Source: DATGKG01 sp963783145
Lineage (GTDB): Bacteria; Desulfobacterota; Binatia; Binatales; Binataceae
Length of the DNA: 64,000 bases
Direction: 5' to 3'
NCBI GenBank assembly: GCA_963783145.1
Contig: CAWAMM010000010.1
Coordinates: forward strand, 24,959 to 88,958
Shown in pieces: positions 35,557 through 44,913 of the stretch. The translations under genes were made by a program, and so were the position numbers. How positions within the stretch are numbered: position 1 is the stretch's first letter; every line of letters starts with the position of its first letter. The notes beneath the pieces were generated by a model, which made no database searches, was not told where the DNA came from, and saw nothing but the letters and a program-made list of their open reading frames with translations.

Positions 35557-36120
35557 TGCGGTACTCCTTACCCGACCAAGCGCGAGTGCTAACGGGTCGC
35601 AGACGGTTCGCGTCTTGGCCGAATAGGTGATGGAGCATGAGTCATGCCCGCGAAAACCTGAGCGGGATTAGCCATTTGTCCGCGTCCCGCCGCGAAGGTT
35701 GCGCTTTGAAAGCATCCAGGCGTTGCAACTTGAAATGATCGCGCCGGCGCAAGGTTTCGGGAGCCATCCGCAGGCAGATATTTCAGACGCTTTTAGGCCT
35801 TCCGACTGGTGGCGCGCGAGTTGCTGCATTCACAACCGAGTCAGGCGATGGGATCTTCGATGCCAAACGGGTTTATGCCGCAGCTGCCGATTGCCAAGGT
35901 CGGCCTCACGCTTCCGGCCGCTTCGTTCAAGGTTTATGGCAAACCCTATCTGGCATTCAAAGCCGCGACTCCCGCGCGGAGACCAGCGACTCCCAGTGTA
36001 TCGAAGCCTACGCTCAGGCACTCGCGACCTGCCGTCTATGCGTTCCTCGGGCGGCTCCTCGTCAGGATGAGATATCCGTATGTTATCGAATCCAGAATTG
36101 ACCCGCCCGACGGTATTACG
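35557..36120. other. Intergenic stretch without a supported gene
   Basis: About 560 bases between the divergent PII-like and UspA genes. One plus-strand frame (35809-36141) is open but has no Shine-Dalgarno, family pattern or plausible composition. The promoters of both genes should lie here but were not identified. Confidence 0.4.
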
Positions 36121-36143
36121 CCTCAGGACCTGCTGTCCTGAGG
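36121..36143 (+). promoter_or_regulatory. Perfect hairpin in the leader of the UspA gene
   Basis: CCTCAGGAC-CTGCT-GTCCTGAGG: 9-bp stem, 5-base loop, ending 16 bases before ATG 36160. There is no T-tract. It could mask the ribosome site or bind a regulator; a small terminator for upstream transcription is less likely. Confidence 0.45.
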
Positions 36144-36159
36144 CAATGGAGATGCATCG

Positions 36160-36645
36160 ATGAAAATGCAAAGAATCCTGGTGCCGATCGACTTCTCGTC
36201 AGGCTCATTCGCGGCGCTCGAACGCGCCATCGATCTCGCCAGGGAACACCAATCCGACATCGTCCTGGTACACGTTATCGAACCGCTGCCTTCCGCGACC
36301 GGCCGTTGGTCTGACCCGACGCAACTGCTGGAACATTCAGCGGAGGAAGCTCGCAAGAGACTTGGGTGCGTCGCCGAGCGGATCCGACAAATCCACCCTC
36401 GATGTTGCAGCGAACTGCGCTTCGGTTATCCGGCGGAAGCAATCTCCGATCTGGCCAAACAGCTGAAGGTCGATCTGATCGTGGTGGCAGCCGGCGCGCA
36501 AACCGGACTCTTCCAAAAGATCCTGCGCAGTCTGGCGGAAAAATTGGTTCGTCAGGCTCCCTGTCCGGTGCTTGCGGTGCACATCAACAATGGCTCGGAT
36601 GGAGCTAGTCCCGTAGTGGCCTCGGCCGGTGCGCTGGAGAGCTAG
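36160..36645 (+). CDS. Universal stress protein (UspA family)
   Basis: 161 residues, single Usp domain: MKMQRILVPIDFSSGSFAALERAIDLAREHQSDIVLVHVIEP at the start, ELRFGYPAEAISDLAKQLKVDLIVVAAG, and KLVRQAPCPVLAVH at the end. The ATP-binding signature G-x2-G-x9-G-S is degenerate: the loop is AGAQTGLFQKILRSLAEK, with Arg where the last Gly is expected. This suggests reduced nucleotide binding. A hairpin stands in the leader. The stop codon shares a CTAG tetramer with the stop of the convergent membrane-protein gene. Confidence 0.88.
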   Translation: MKMQRILVPIDFSSGSFAALERAIDLAREHQSDIVLVHVIEPLPSATGRWSDPTQLLEHSAEEARKRLGCVAERIRQIHPRCCSELRFGYPAEAISDLAKQLKVDLIVVAAGAQTGLFQKILRSLAEKLVRQAPCPVLAVHINNGSDGASPVVASAGALES

Positions 36646-38753
36646 CGAAAACCCCGCCACGCATCGAAAGCCGGCATGGCGAACAACTGCGGATAGCGCA
36701 GTGCGCCCGGAATTGCCATCGCCACTCCGAATAAGACCAACACTCCGCAAATCGCACGCTGATAACGTCCGCCCCGGCGCATCGCCTCGACCGCGCCAAG
36801 CGCCAGCCACGGCATGAAAGCCACCCAATAGCGAGGACCGTAGCAGTATCCCGCACCATAGCCGACCGAGCTCACCGCGATGAGGTAGAGAAACAGCGGT
36901 AGCGACATGGTACGCGCCAGCCGCATATCTTCGGCGAGCGGAAAAAATGCGCGGGCGCAGGCGAGGAATCCGAAGATCGTCCAGGGGGCGTAGAGCAGCA
37001 GCCCTTCGACCGGATCGAACAGCGTCTTGATGAGTTGACTCATCGGCAGAACCCTTCGATGCAGGGCGAAGTTGTGGGCGATAATCGCCAGGGCCGGAAG
37101 TCCCAGCGCCAGCACGGCCGCGATCTTGACGGCGTCCTTCCAGCGTCGCTCGCGCACCTCTTCGCCAAAGAATCCGGCAGCGACGAGGGCGAACGGGGGT
37201 TTCATCGCCGCCGCGGCCCCCGCTGCCAACGCCGCGAGGATCGGGAGATCCGACAGCAAGGCCCACACTCCCAGTATGATCGCTAATCCGATCGTCGACT
37301 CGGCGAAATATGCGCGCGAATACGGCAGCCATGGACTTGCCAAAAAGAGTATCGAGGCCGCGAGAATCGCCCACCCACGGCTCATCCCGGTTTGACGGCC
37401 GACGAAATAGGTCACCACTACGCCCAGCCACGCAATCAGCATCAGGATGAATCCCACCTCGGGCTCGACTTCGGCCGCGCGAGGACGCATCAGCGACAAC
37501 GCCGCGGCAATCAAAACCGGAAACCCCGGCGGATGAACCGAGATCTCATAGGTATCAGGGGAGGGCGCAAACTCCGGACGAGGATCACGATGCCAGAGGC
37601 CGCCATTGACGCCTTTGATGATTCCCATCGCGCGATGACCGGTGCGCTGATTGACCACGATAGTGTGGCGATCGAGCCTGGTTTCGCGCGCTATCACGCC
37701 GGCCTCCGGCCCACCACGGTCCACATCGTCATAGACCGTCTGTACATGAAGACTGTGGGTTAGCAGCAGGCCGTTGATCATGACCAGGTAGTGCGGCTCG
37801 TCTCCTTGGGTCGCGTGAGGCTCAACCACGTAGAAGCCATGCCCGGGAACATATTCGAGGCGCGTGACCAGCCAGGTACCGAGCAGCGTCAAACACAGGA
37901 ACGCGGCGACGCCGGCACTCCGGCGTAGTTCGCGGTCCTGAAGGTATCCGCCGGGAATCTTCCCGCTCGTGGTGGCGCTGCCGTATCGCCAATCCAGTAG
38001 CGTGATTAATGCGAAAGCGAGCAGCACCGCCGCCAGCACACGAAGCCGAAGGACGTCGCGTAGCAGCGATTCATCGGGCGCAGCCTTGGCGAGTTCCACT
38101 CCACGCAAAGCACCCCTTTCGGGGCCAGAGAAGTCCTCCTCGGCCAAGGGGTTAATTTCGGGCGCGGGAAGGTCGGCCAAATCCTCGCCGATATCGAGCC
38201 GATGGGAACCGTTCGGCGGAGCGCCAAAAATCCTGCTTAAGCTAAGGTCGCGAAAAAACGCGCGCCCGCCACGCGCCCCGCGCGCGCCGCAGCCGATAGC
38301 CACGGACTCGTTGGGGTTGACGACTTTGAAATAGACCTCCAAGGGAGTCCAATTTTCGGCGCTCTCAATGGCGATTGCCGACCCGCGCGTACCCGACACC
38401 TGGACTGCGGCGCGACTACCCGGATTCGCGGTCTTCACCAGCGCGCGGAAGCGATACCAACCAGCCTGTTCGAGGCTTACCGTCTGGCTCCAGTAATTAT
38501 GGCTGAGGATCCCTATCGTCGTAATCTCAAGGGCCGGCGATGCGCCCGGGCTACGCTCCCATCCAAAGGAACCCGGCGGCGCGTCGGGACTCATCGTCCA
38601 GTGCTCCGGCGCATCATCCGAACCCGCACCGAGGTCGCTATTAAGGAGGAGGTTTTGCTCTGCCGCGAAGGCAGGAATCGTGACCAAAAGGCTGAGACTT
38701 AAAAGCAGCAGCGTAAGACATCTAATGCGCGGGACCGAGGTACTTAGGGACAT
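36642..38753 (-). CDS. Polytopic membrane protein, GT-C-like, with N-terminal carbohydrate-binding-like domain
   Basis: 703 residues. Signal peptide (LTLLLLSLSLLVTIPAFA), then a beta-sandwich-like segment (about 32-185: NLLLNSDLGAGSDDAPEHW, WYRFRALVKTANPGSRAAVQVSG, NWTPLEVYFKVVNP) resembling CBM-type modules. From residue about 240 there are roughly ten hydrophobic segments. A large extracytoplasmic loop between early helices contains GDEPHYLVMINGLLL, the Asp-Glu pattern seen in lipid-carrier-dependent GT-C glycosyltransferases. It probably transfers a sugar from a polyprenyl phosphate donor outside the membrane. It is the first member of a group of glycan-related genes; divergent from the HprK-like gene. 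Confidence 0.7.
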   Translation of the reverse strand: MSLSTSVPRIRCLTLLLLSLSLLVTIPAFAAEQNLLLNSDLGAGSDDAPEHWTMSPDAPPGSFGWERSPGASPALEITTIGILSHNYWSQTVSLEQAGWYRFRALVKTANPGSRAAVQVSGTRGSAIAIESAENWTPLEVYFKVVNPNESVAIGCGARGARGGRAFFRDLSLSRIFGAPPNGSHRLDIGEDLADLPAPEINPLAEEDFSGPERGALRGVELAKAAPDESLLRDVLRLRVLAAVLLAFALITLLDWRYGSATTSGKIPGGYLQDRELRRSAGVAAFLCLTLLGTWLVTRLEYVPGHGFYVVEPHATQGDEPHYLVMINGLLLTHSLHVQTVYDDVDRGGPEAGVIARETRLDRHTIVVNQRTGHRAMGIIKGVNGGLWHRDPRPEFAPSPDTYEISVHPPGFPVLIAAALSLMRPRAAEVEPEVGFILMLIAWLGVVVTYFVGRQTGMSRGWAILAASILFLASPWLPYSRAYFAESTIGLAIILGVWALLSDLPILAALAAGAAAAMKPPFALVAAGFFGEEVRERRWKDAVKIAAVLALGLPALAIIAHNFALHRRVLPMSQLIKTLFDPVEGLLLYAPWTIFGFLACARAFFPLAEDMRLARTMSLPLFLYLIAVSSVGYGAGYCYGPRYWVAFMPWLALGAVEAMRRGGRYQRAICGVLVLFGVAMAIPGALRYPQLFAMPAFDAWRGFR

Positions 38754-38876
38754 GATGGCCGCCTATTATTACTCGGCCACGCGAGGATTAAGCGAATCAA
38801 TCTGCCGGGTCGACCTGTCGAATGATCAGGTAAAACTTGCGAATCAGCGCGCAAACAAGGAATATTTCGCTCCGAG

Positions 38877-39935
38877 GTGCCTCCTGACGTGCAGAGTGCG
38901 GCGGTTCGCGTACCGATGCAGGACATCGTGGAGTTCAACTTTTACGGGGTGGGCCTCGCTATCACTAGCCCCGCGCATGATCTGCTCGACAACCTGGCGC
39001 GCGATTTCCACTATTTCGCCGCCGCGGTGCCCTCGCGCAAGGTGAGTGTCGAGGCCAACCTTGCGCCTCCTCCATGGGAAAGGATCCCGGTTCAGTTCGC
39101 CAATCAGATCACCCCCAATGCCGCGATTTATGACCAGGGCAGCATTCGCTTCAACGATTATCAAGGCGAAGCGCTCGCGATTTACGATTTCGCGCGTGAG
39201 GCCGGCGAAGTCTGGTCGGAAAACCCGGACCTGCTTTATGAGATTACCTATCTGCTATGCCTGTCGCGTATCGGCGAAATCCATGACCTCCAGCGAATTC
39301 ATCGCGTGCATGCGCTTGGATTCGCGGTCGCCGACCAGGGCGCGCTCATCCTACTGCCCGAGTCGGGCGGCAAGAGCACCCTATGCATGGAGATGCTGCG
39401 GCATCCCGAGGTGAAGCTGCTTTCCGACGACACCCCATTAGTTGCGCGAGGCAAGCTGCTGCCGTTTCCGAATCGGATCGGGATTCGCGGCGCCAAAAGC
39501 GCGGGCATCGACCCGAAATACCTGCGCACGATGCGCCGGCGTAATCGCGAGCCCAAGACCCTGCTCGACGTTCGATACTTCCAGGACCGCATCGCATCGG
39601 AGGTGAATCCCTCGGTGCTGATCGTCGGAGCGCGCCGTAACGGTACCGATTCGTGGATTGAGCCAATCGGCGCGGCCAAGGCCCTCCCGGCATTGATGGC
39701 GAACCTGGTTTTCGGCCTCGGTTTGCCGCAGGTGGTGGAGTTTTTTCTGCGCAGCGGGGCTTCAGAGCTGATGCAGAAATTTTCCATCGTCGGCTATCGG
39801 ATGGCGGCGGTAGCGAGTCTGCTGTGGCGCGCGAAGTGTTATCGCCTCGCGCTGGGCCGTGACACATCGATGGCGGCCGAAGCGGTCATGTCCGTGATGA
39901 GCAAGCCGCGCGACACGGTGAGGGGACGCGAGTAG
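38877..39935 (+). CDS. HprK-like kinase domain protein
   Basis: 352 residues. HprK/PEPCK-like P-loop LILLPESGGKSTLCMEMLRHP at about 157-177 is followed by LLSDDTPLVARGKLLPFPNRIGIRG, the expected Walker-B-like acidic pair and strand. The N-terminal half (FNFYGVGLAITSPAHDLLDNLARDFHYF) is the usual extension of HprK-like proteins found in glycan and peptide-modification loci rather than true HPr kinases. The P-loop lacks the first Gly of the consensus. The start is uncertain: GTG 38877 or ATG 38916. A GT2 gene begins 2 bases after its stop, so the two are co-transcribed. Confidence 0.7.
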   Translation: MPPDVQSAAVRVPMQDIVEFNFYGVGLAITSPAHDLLDNLARDFHYFAAAVPSRKVSVEANLAPPPWERIPVQFANQITPNAAIYDQGSIRFNDYQGEALAIYDFAREAGEVWSENPDLLYEITYLLCLSRIGEIHDLQRIHRVHALGFAVADQGALILLPESGGKSTLCMEMLRHPEVKLLSDDTPLVARGKLLPFPNRIGIRGAKSAGIDPKYLRTMRRRNREPKTLLDVRYFQDRIASEVNPSVLIVGARRNGTDSWIEPIGAAKALPALMANLVFGLGLPQVVEFFLRSGASELMQKFSIVGYRMAAVASLLWRAKCYRLALGRDTSMAAEAVMSVMSKPRDTVRGRE

Positions 39936-39937
39936 CG

Positions 39938-41029
39938 ATGCTGTCCGAGTCCCCGTCAGTCGCAGCCATCGCGCTGGAAGGCATTGAGGAGTTGTCGCTA
40001 TCGATCGTGATTCCGACCCACGGTCGTCTTGCATCGCTGCAGAAATGCCTTGCGAGTATTTTCACCGCCGAGTTGCCGGACGCGACGGAAATCCTGGTCG
40101 TATGCAATGGCTCCGACCCGCCAACCGAAGATTTTCTGCGGCGCCTTTCCTCCTCGGAACCACGGCTGCGGGCGATCGAGCTGCCGGCCGGCTCGCCGGC
40201 CGAGGCGCGCAACGCCGCGATGCGCATGGTGCGGGGAGAGATCGTCTATTTCGTCGACGATGATGTCACTGTCGCGCCGGATCTTTTCTCGCGGTCGCTG
40301 GAGACCTTCGCGCGAAGGCCGGAGGTTGATGTCGTGGGGGGACCTAACCTGACTCCTCCGACAAGTTCCATTTTCGAACAAAGTGTAGGCCATGTCCTCG
40401 CATCTCGGTTCGGTGCGGCCCGGGTTTGTGCGCGCTATCGCTCGACCGGCAAGCTGCGCAGTACAGATGATCGAGCATTGATACTTTGCAACCTCGCGAT
40501 CCGTCGCTCCGCGATGGCTGGGCGTCATCCGGTGTTCAGAAGCGAGCTGGTCTGCAACGAGGAGAACCTGCTGTTGGGACTGCTCGAGCGCGAGGATCGC
40601 GGGATGCTTCACGATCCTTCGCTGGTGGTCTACCACAGCAGGCGCGGCACTTTGAGTGGTTTCGCTCGCCAGATTTTCAAATATGGGCGCGGACGATGGC
40701 AGAACACCATGGCTTTGCCGGCCTCGCTTTCACCGGTCTTCCTGATTCCGAGTCTGTTCCTCCTATACCTCGTCTCGCTGCCGTTTTTCGCCTCGTCATG
40801 GCGCCTGATCCCCTTGGCAGCGTATGGCCTGATGCTGCTGGCCGCGGCCGCCTATGAATCCGTCCGAGCGGGCACGCCGCGCGCCTTCCCGCAACTGCTG
40901 GTCTTGTTTCCCGCGTGTCATCTGGCCTATGGCGCGGGGCTGCTATGGCAGTGCTCGCTCTCAATGCTCCGACGGCCTCGATACTCAAACGCCGATGGTC
41001 GAGTTGCCGATCGAATTGCTACGAAATGA
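39938..41029 (+). CDS. GT2 family glycosyltransferase with C-terminal membrane segments
   Basis: 363 residues. The GT-A fold begins with LSIVIPTHGRLASLQKCLASIF; nucleotide/metal motif IVYFVDDDVTV (about 103-113) carries the DxD; the acceptor region has NEENLLLGLLEREDRGMLHDPSLVVYHSRR. Hydrophobic segments follow (FLIPSLFLLYLVSLPFFAS, LIPLAAYGLMLLAAAAYE, LLVLFPACHLAYGAGLLW). It transfers a sugar at the inner face of the membrane. ATG 39938 is 2 bases after the HprK-like stop. Confidence 0.87.
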   Translation: MLSESPSVAAIALEGIEELSLSIVIPTHGRLASLQKCLASIFTAELPDATEILVVCNGSDPPTEDFLRRLSSSEPRLRAIELPAGSPAEARNAAMRMVRGEIVYFVDDDVTVAPDLFSRSLETFARRPEVDVVGGPNLTPPTSSIFEQSVGHVLASRFGAARVCARYRSTGKLRSTDDRALILCNLAIRRSAMAGRHPVFRSELVCNEENLLLGLLEREDRGMLHDPSLVVYHSRRGTLSGFARQIFKYGRGRWQNTMALPASLSPVFLIPSLFLLYLVSLPFFASSWRLIPLAAYGLMLLAAAAYESVRAGTPRAFPQLLVLFPACHLAYGAGLLWQCSLSMLRRPRYSNADGRVADRIATK

Positions 41030-41100
41030 AAGCAGTTTGATAGTTGGAGCGCTCGCCGAACCTCAGTCGCGACGAGTTTTGTCAGGAATCAGCTCGGCCG

Positions 41101-42126
41101 TCAGAGGCTGCGGCTCGGCACCCGCGTGCTGTACACGGCAAGGCCAACCACCAAGCCGATCACGGAATAGACATAGTAGAACTGTTGAAGAAGGAATCCT
41201 GCTAGCAATAATCTGATGCCGCCCCGCCGCCAGAACAATCGGTAAAGTCCCTGGTTGATCCACGCCGCTGCCGCGAGCACTCCTAACAGAGCAATGGACA
41301 ACTTCGGATTGAAGATGCTGATGACCACCAGTGGTCCTAAAGTCAACGCCAGAAGAGCAGCCAGGCGTTGGCCACCGTCGAAGTTCAGATCGTCCGGCAG
41401 GTGGTGATATCTAAGCCATAGCGAAGTCCAGGGAATTGCCCGCTGAGTCAGGTCCGTGACCAGCAGAAGCAACAGCGTCCAATGCTTCAAATGCTTGACC
41501 TGCAGTCCGGGCTCCAACCTGATGCGGGCGCCATGAGCTGTGAGACGGTAACCCAGCTCAACGTCCTCGAGAGATCGTCGTCGTTCATCGAAACCGCCCA
41601 CCGCCAGGAAAAGATCGCGGGGGATAAGCGTGCAGGCACCGAACAAGGTCGTCGCTTCCGGACCCGATCGCTGATGGAAGTAATGGTGCGCCAGATTTTT
41701 GAATTGGCTGACCATGGTCAGCACCGCTGGATCGTTGTCGTACGATCCGATCACCGCGCCAACCCCGGGCCGTTCGATCAGCGCTCGACCCAGAGCGAGC
41801 GCCCCGACTGCGAGCGCTACATCAGCATCCACGAAAAACAGCAACCGCCCGTGCGCCTTCGCAGCGCCGTGGTTGCGAGCGGCTGAAGGCCCCTGGTTGT
41901 TTGGTAAGACCAACAGCTTGGCAGGGTAACGCTGCGCAACCTGAACCGTGTCGTCGTTGGATCCATCGTCGACGACCAGCACCTCGATGTCATCCGTGAC
42001 CTGAGCGAAGATCGCGTCCAGGCAGGTCGCCAGGGTGGCGGCGGCGTTATATGCGGGAACGATAACGCTTAGCTGTGCTTGTCCTGTGATCTGTGTGCCT
42101 TCAAGGATTTCCAAGGCTTTGGCCAA
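41101..42126 (-). CDS. GT2 family glycosyltransferase
   Basis: About 341 residues if TTG 42126 is used; the frame is open to 42246 without ATG or Shine-Dalgarno, so the start is uncertain. The catalytic domain has QLSVIVPAYNAAATLATCLDAIFAQ, VLVVDDGSNDDTVQVAQRY, NQGPSAARNHGAAKAHGRLLFFVDADVAL (DxD), FGACTLIPRDLFLAVGGFDERRRSLEDVELGYRL (ED acceptor motif). Three hydrophobic segments close the protein. A glycan-assembly transferase, divergent from the APH-type phosphotransferase gene and convergent with the other GT2 gene. Confidence 0.85.
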   Translation of the reverse strand: MAKALEILEGTQITGQAQLSVIVPAYNAAATLATCLDAIFAQVTDDIEVLVVDDGSNDDTVQVAQRYPAKLLVLPNNQGPSAARNHGAAKAHGRLLFFVDADVALAVGALALGRALIERPGVGAVIGSYDNDPAVLTMVSQFKNLAHHYFHQRSGPEATTLFGACTLIPRDLFLAVGGFDERRRSLEDVELGYRLTAHGARIRLEPGLQVKHLKHWTLLLLLVTDLTQRAIPWTSLWLRYHHLPDDLNFDGGQRLAALLALTLGPLVVISIFNPKLSIALLGVLAAAAWINQGLYRLFWRRGGIRLLLAGFLLQQFYYVYSVIGLVVGLAVYSTRVPSRSL

Positions 42127-42292
42127 CGAGCATGCTAGCCTATTTGCACTTAAACAGAGGAGCAAGCACTTTTCCGAGTATAGATGAGCGCGACCTTTCG
42201 CTCGAATGGAAACACACTGACAGATACCGTCAGGATTGGCTCCCAATCGACAGTAGGGCCGGCTGGCTCGCCCTGCGGACGCCCTGGCAATT

Positions 42293-43375
42293 ATGATCCC
42301 GTACCTATCCGATGATCGGATTGAAGAGCTACTCCTTCGATATCTGCAAACTAAATTGCGTCACGAGGACCTTCGATACCTGACCCCTCCGGCGCGTTTT
42401 GCGGGCAGCTTCGAGAATCGCGTCTATGGTTTCCAACTCTCATCTCCCGAGAAGCGTTTCTCCGGGCCCTTGGTGCTCCGGTTGTTTTCGCAGGCGGGAG
42501 ATGCCGCCCGCGGGGATCGTGAGTTTGCGCTGCAAAACGCGTTAGCAGATTTGGGGTTCCCCGCACCAAGAGTGTTTCTGAGCGAAGATGACAGTTCCGT
42601 TCTCGGCGGTCCGTTTACCCTAATGGAATGGCTCCCCGGCACCACGCTGTACAACAACTCTATTGGGTTCTCCAATGCCCTTCCCTTGTGGATCGCGCTG
42701 TCGTTTCGAGCGCCACGCCAACGTGCTGAGATTCAAGCGCGTTTGCACAGCATGGACGCTGGGTTGATCGTGGCAAAAATGCGAGCGGCAGGGATCTGGC
42801 CGGCCACCGTAGCTTCCCGGCTGGAGGAGATTCAAAATCGAATCGCCGTAGATGCGCTCGATGGTCTGCGGTCTGGAATCGAGTGGCTGCTCGAAAATCA
42901 ACCTCGAGATGAAGAGCGTCTGGTCATTTGCCACGGCGATTTATGGAGTGGGAATTTACTAAGCGAGGGATCGCGGATAACTGGAGTCCTCGACTGGTCG
43001 CTGGCGACGCTGGCACCGGCCGAGCTCGACGTCGCCAATACCAGCGTCGGAATTCGCTACGCGGTTCCGCATCTGCCCGCCGCGCTGCGCGCATTCTTGC
43101 GGCCCATCCAGTACGACGGGTCGCTACGCTATCTGCGGGCGTATCGCCGGAGGCGCGAGATTGATGGTGCACGGCTGCGGTACTTCACCGCGATGCGATG
43201 CCTCGACATGTGTTCGCGAGCTTATCGGCGAAGACTGGGTATCAAGGGCGCCATACGTGAGGACTTGAAGGTTGGGGATCCTCCAGGCAGCACTGACGGA
43301 TTTGAAGCTTGCTTTCGGCGCATGACGAAGATCTCACTCATGATGCCGCCGGAGCGTACTCCTTCTTTATGCTAG
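42293..43375 (+). CDS. Aminoglycoside-phosphotransferase-type kinase (APH family)
   Basis: 360 residues. Catalytic loop VICHGDLWSGNLL (about 205-217) and metal-binding GVLDWSLATLAPAELDVA are the APH/choline-kinase signatures. The N-lobe has SFENRVYGFQLSS, VLRLFSQAGDAARGDREFALQNALADLGFPAPRVF and PFTLMEWLPGTTL. The phospho-acceptor is unknown; in a glycan gene group it may be a sugar or polyol. It overlaps no neighbour and reads in the same direction as the CDP-glycerol-transferase-like gene 127 bases later. Confidence 0.8.
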   Translation: MIPYLSDDRIEELLLRYLQTKLRHEDLRYLTPPARFAGSFENRVYGFQLSSPEKRFSGPLVLRLFSQAGDAARGDREFALQNALADLGFPAPRVFLSEDDSSVLGGPFTLMEWLPGTTLYNNSIGFSNALPLWIALSFRAPRQRAEIQARLHSMDAGLIVAKMRAAGIWPATVASRLEEIQNRIAVDALDGLRSGIEWLLENQPRDEERLVICHGDLWSGNLLSEGSRITGVLDWSLATLAPAELDVANTSVGIRYAVPHLPAALRAFLRPIQYDGSLRYLRAYRRRREIDGARLRYFTAMRCLDMCSRAYRRRLGIKGAIREDLKVGDPPGSTDGFEACFRRMTKISLMMPPERTPSLC

Positions 43376-43502
43376 TGCGGACTGTCTGAAGAACCGCTAA
43401 CTCTGATTTCGCTCGATTAGCATTTCGCAGACTTAAAATAGAACCGGCGTGACAGCTATATCGCGATCCCTCGACCACGCGCTTGCGGGCGCAATCTGAA
43501 CC

Positions 43503-44726
43503 ATGCTGGCGATCCGATTGGTCAGCGAGCGGGTTCGCGTGCTTGGGCGGGCGGGCGCAGATTTGGCGCTGCGTTCTGTGGGGCTGCTGAACTTCCAGCC
43601 GCTGTTCGAACGATCCGGGCGCAAAACGATCGCGTTCGAGTCGTATTCCAGGCATCTGGCGCGATGTTATGCGCCTGTCATCGCGAGGCTGCGCGAGAGT
43701 CGCAGCGAGCTACGAATCGTATTCCTGATCCTGCCGCATCCGCATGTGCCGCGGTCCGCGACGCGGGAGCTCAGGCGCTATGTACACGAGGATCTCGCGA
43801 TTCCTGATCGCGACATCTTTCTTTTTTGGCAATGCATGTGGGGTCGCTTCGATATGTTGGTGTGCGGCGACGTTTTCGCACGTTTTCCAGTACGCCGCAC
43901 CCGCACGGTTCTGATGCCGCACGGGACCGGACTCGCGCCGCGCTGGTTCAATCCGCATCCGCTGCGCAAAAGTCTGGCCGATTTCGATCGTCTTCTCCTG
44001 GCTGGTGAATACGACTTCGAGGTGTTGTCGCAACATCCGAGCGCAAACGCGCTCGCGCGGCGCGCACAGCCAATCGGGTTTCCGTTTATCGATGCACTCG
44101 CCAATTTGCCGATTACGCGGGAACAGTACGATGCGCGATTGGGGCTCATCCCAAAGCGCCCGATAATCCTTTTCGGACCGCATCATTTCGCGCTGGAAAT
44201 GCCTGGGAGCGTTGACTACGTGCGCGACATGGTCGAGGCGCTAAAGCCGCTCGATGCCAACCTGGTACTCAAGCTTCACGCAACCTCCCTCTACCCCGCG
44301 ATGGCAAGTGGTGTCCGATGGCGGTCTATCCTGGATGATCTGGCGCGCGACCCCAGAGTGCACATCGACGAAGAAGAGGAAGATCTGGCGGCGTTGCGGC
44401 ATGCCGACGTGCTGGTGAACGATTACTCAAGTCGCGCGTTCATCTTTATGGCCATGCGCAAGCCAGTCGTAGTCGTTGCGCCTTCCAGCCCCAACGATAC
44501 GCAAGAGAACCTGGACCGCATGAAATTGATGAGAAGCGGAAGCCTGTTGGCGCGCTCGCCCTCGGAAGCGGCGCAATTGGTCGCGAGGATGCTGAGCGAA
44601 CCGGTCTCGCCGCCCAATGCCGGAGAAATCGCCGCGCGCTGTTTTTCCAACCTGTGGAATGCGACCGACCCGATCGTAGATTTTATCCGAAAAGAATTGT
44701 TGGCAGTCGACCACCTGCCGCCCTAG
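43503..44726 (+). CDS. CDP-glycerol glycerophosphotransferase-like protein (GT-B fold)
   Basis: 407 residues. The C-terminal half has VLMPHGTGLAPRWFNP, RPIILFGPHHF, VLKLHATSLYPAM and ALRHADVLVNDYSSRAFIFMAMRKPVVVVAPSS. The last is the hallmark of TagF/TagB-type polyol-phosphate transferases (ADVLITDYSS, F-E-F...KPV). In Gram-positive bacteria these build teichoic acids; in diderm species relatives modify capsules or LPS with glycerol phosphate. The N-terminal half is unrecognised. The role in this organism is inferred from family and neighbours only. Confidence 0.75.
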   Translation: MLAIRLVSERVRVLGRAGADLALRSVGLLNFQPLFERSGRKTIAFESYSRHLARCYAPVIARLRESRSELRIVFLILPHPHVPRSATRELRRYVHEDLAIPDRDIFLFWQCMWGRFDMLVCGDVFARFPVRRTRTVLMPHGTGLAPRWFNPHPLRKSLADFDRLLLAGEYDFEVLSQHPSANALARRAQPIGFPFIDALANLPITREQYDARLGLIPKRPIILFGPHHFALEMPGSVDYVRDMVEALKPLDANLVLKLHATSLYPAMASGVRWRSILDDLARDPRVHIDEEEEDLAALRHADVLVNDYSSRAFIFMAMRKPVVVVAPSSPNDTQENLDRMKLMRSGSLLARSPSEAAQLVARMLSEPVSPPNAGEIAARCFSNLWNATDPIVDFIRKELLAVDHLPP

Positions 44727-44913
44727 ACGAGACAGAGGACGGATCTACCGCAGCTGCCCGAGGTCTCGTCGAGGTGGGTCAGCACTAGCCCGCAAGACTA
44801 TACAGAGCGACTTCGATCGTCGTTCTTGCGAGATTTTCGCGAAAAAAATCCATCGGGCCGGTAGGCAGGACTCCATCGCACGATCGCGGAGTACAATACT
44901 CCGTGCGGAAAAC

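Noticed and set aside
35809..36141. Possible 110-codon gene upstream of UspA
   Set aside because: No Shine-Dalgarno, no recognisable family, and its end overlaps the leader hairpin of UspA; treated as non-coding.
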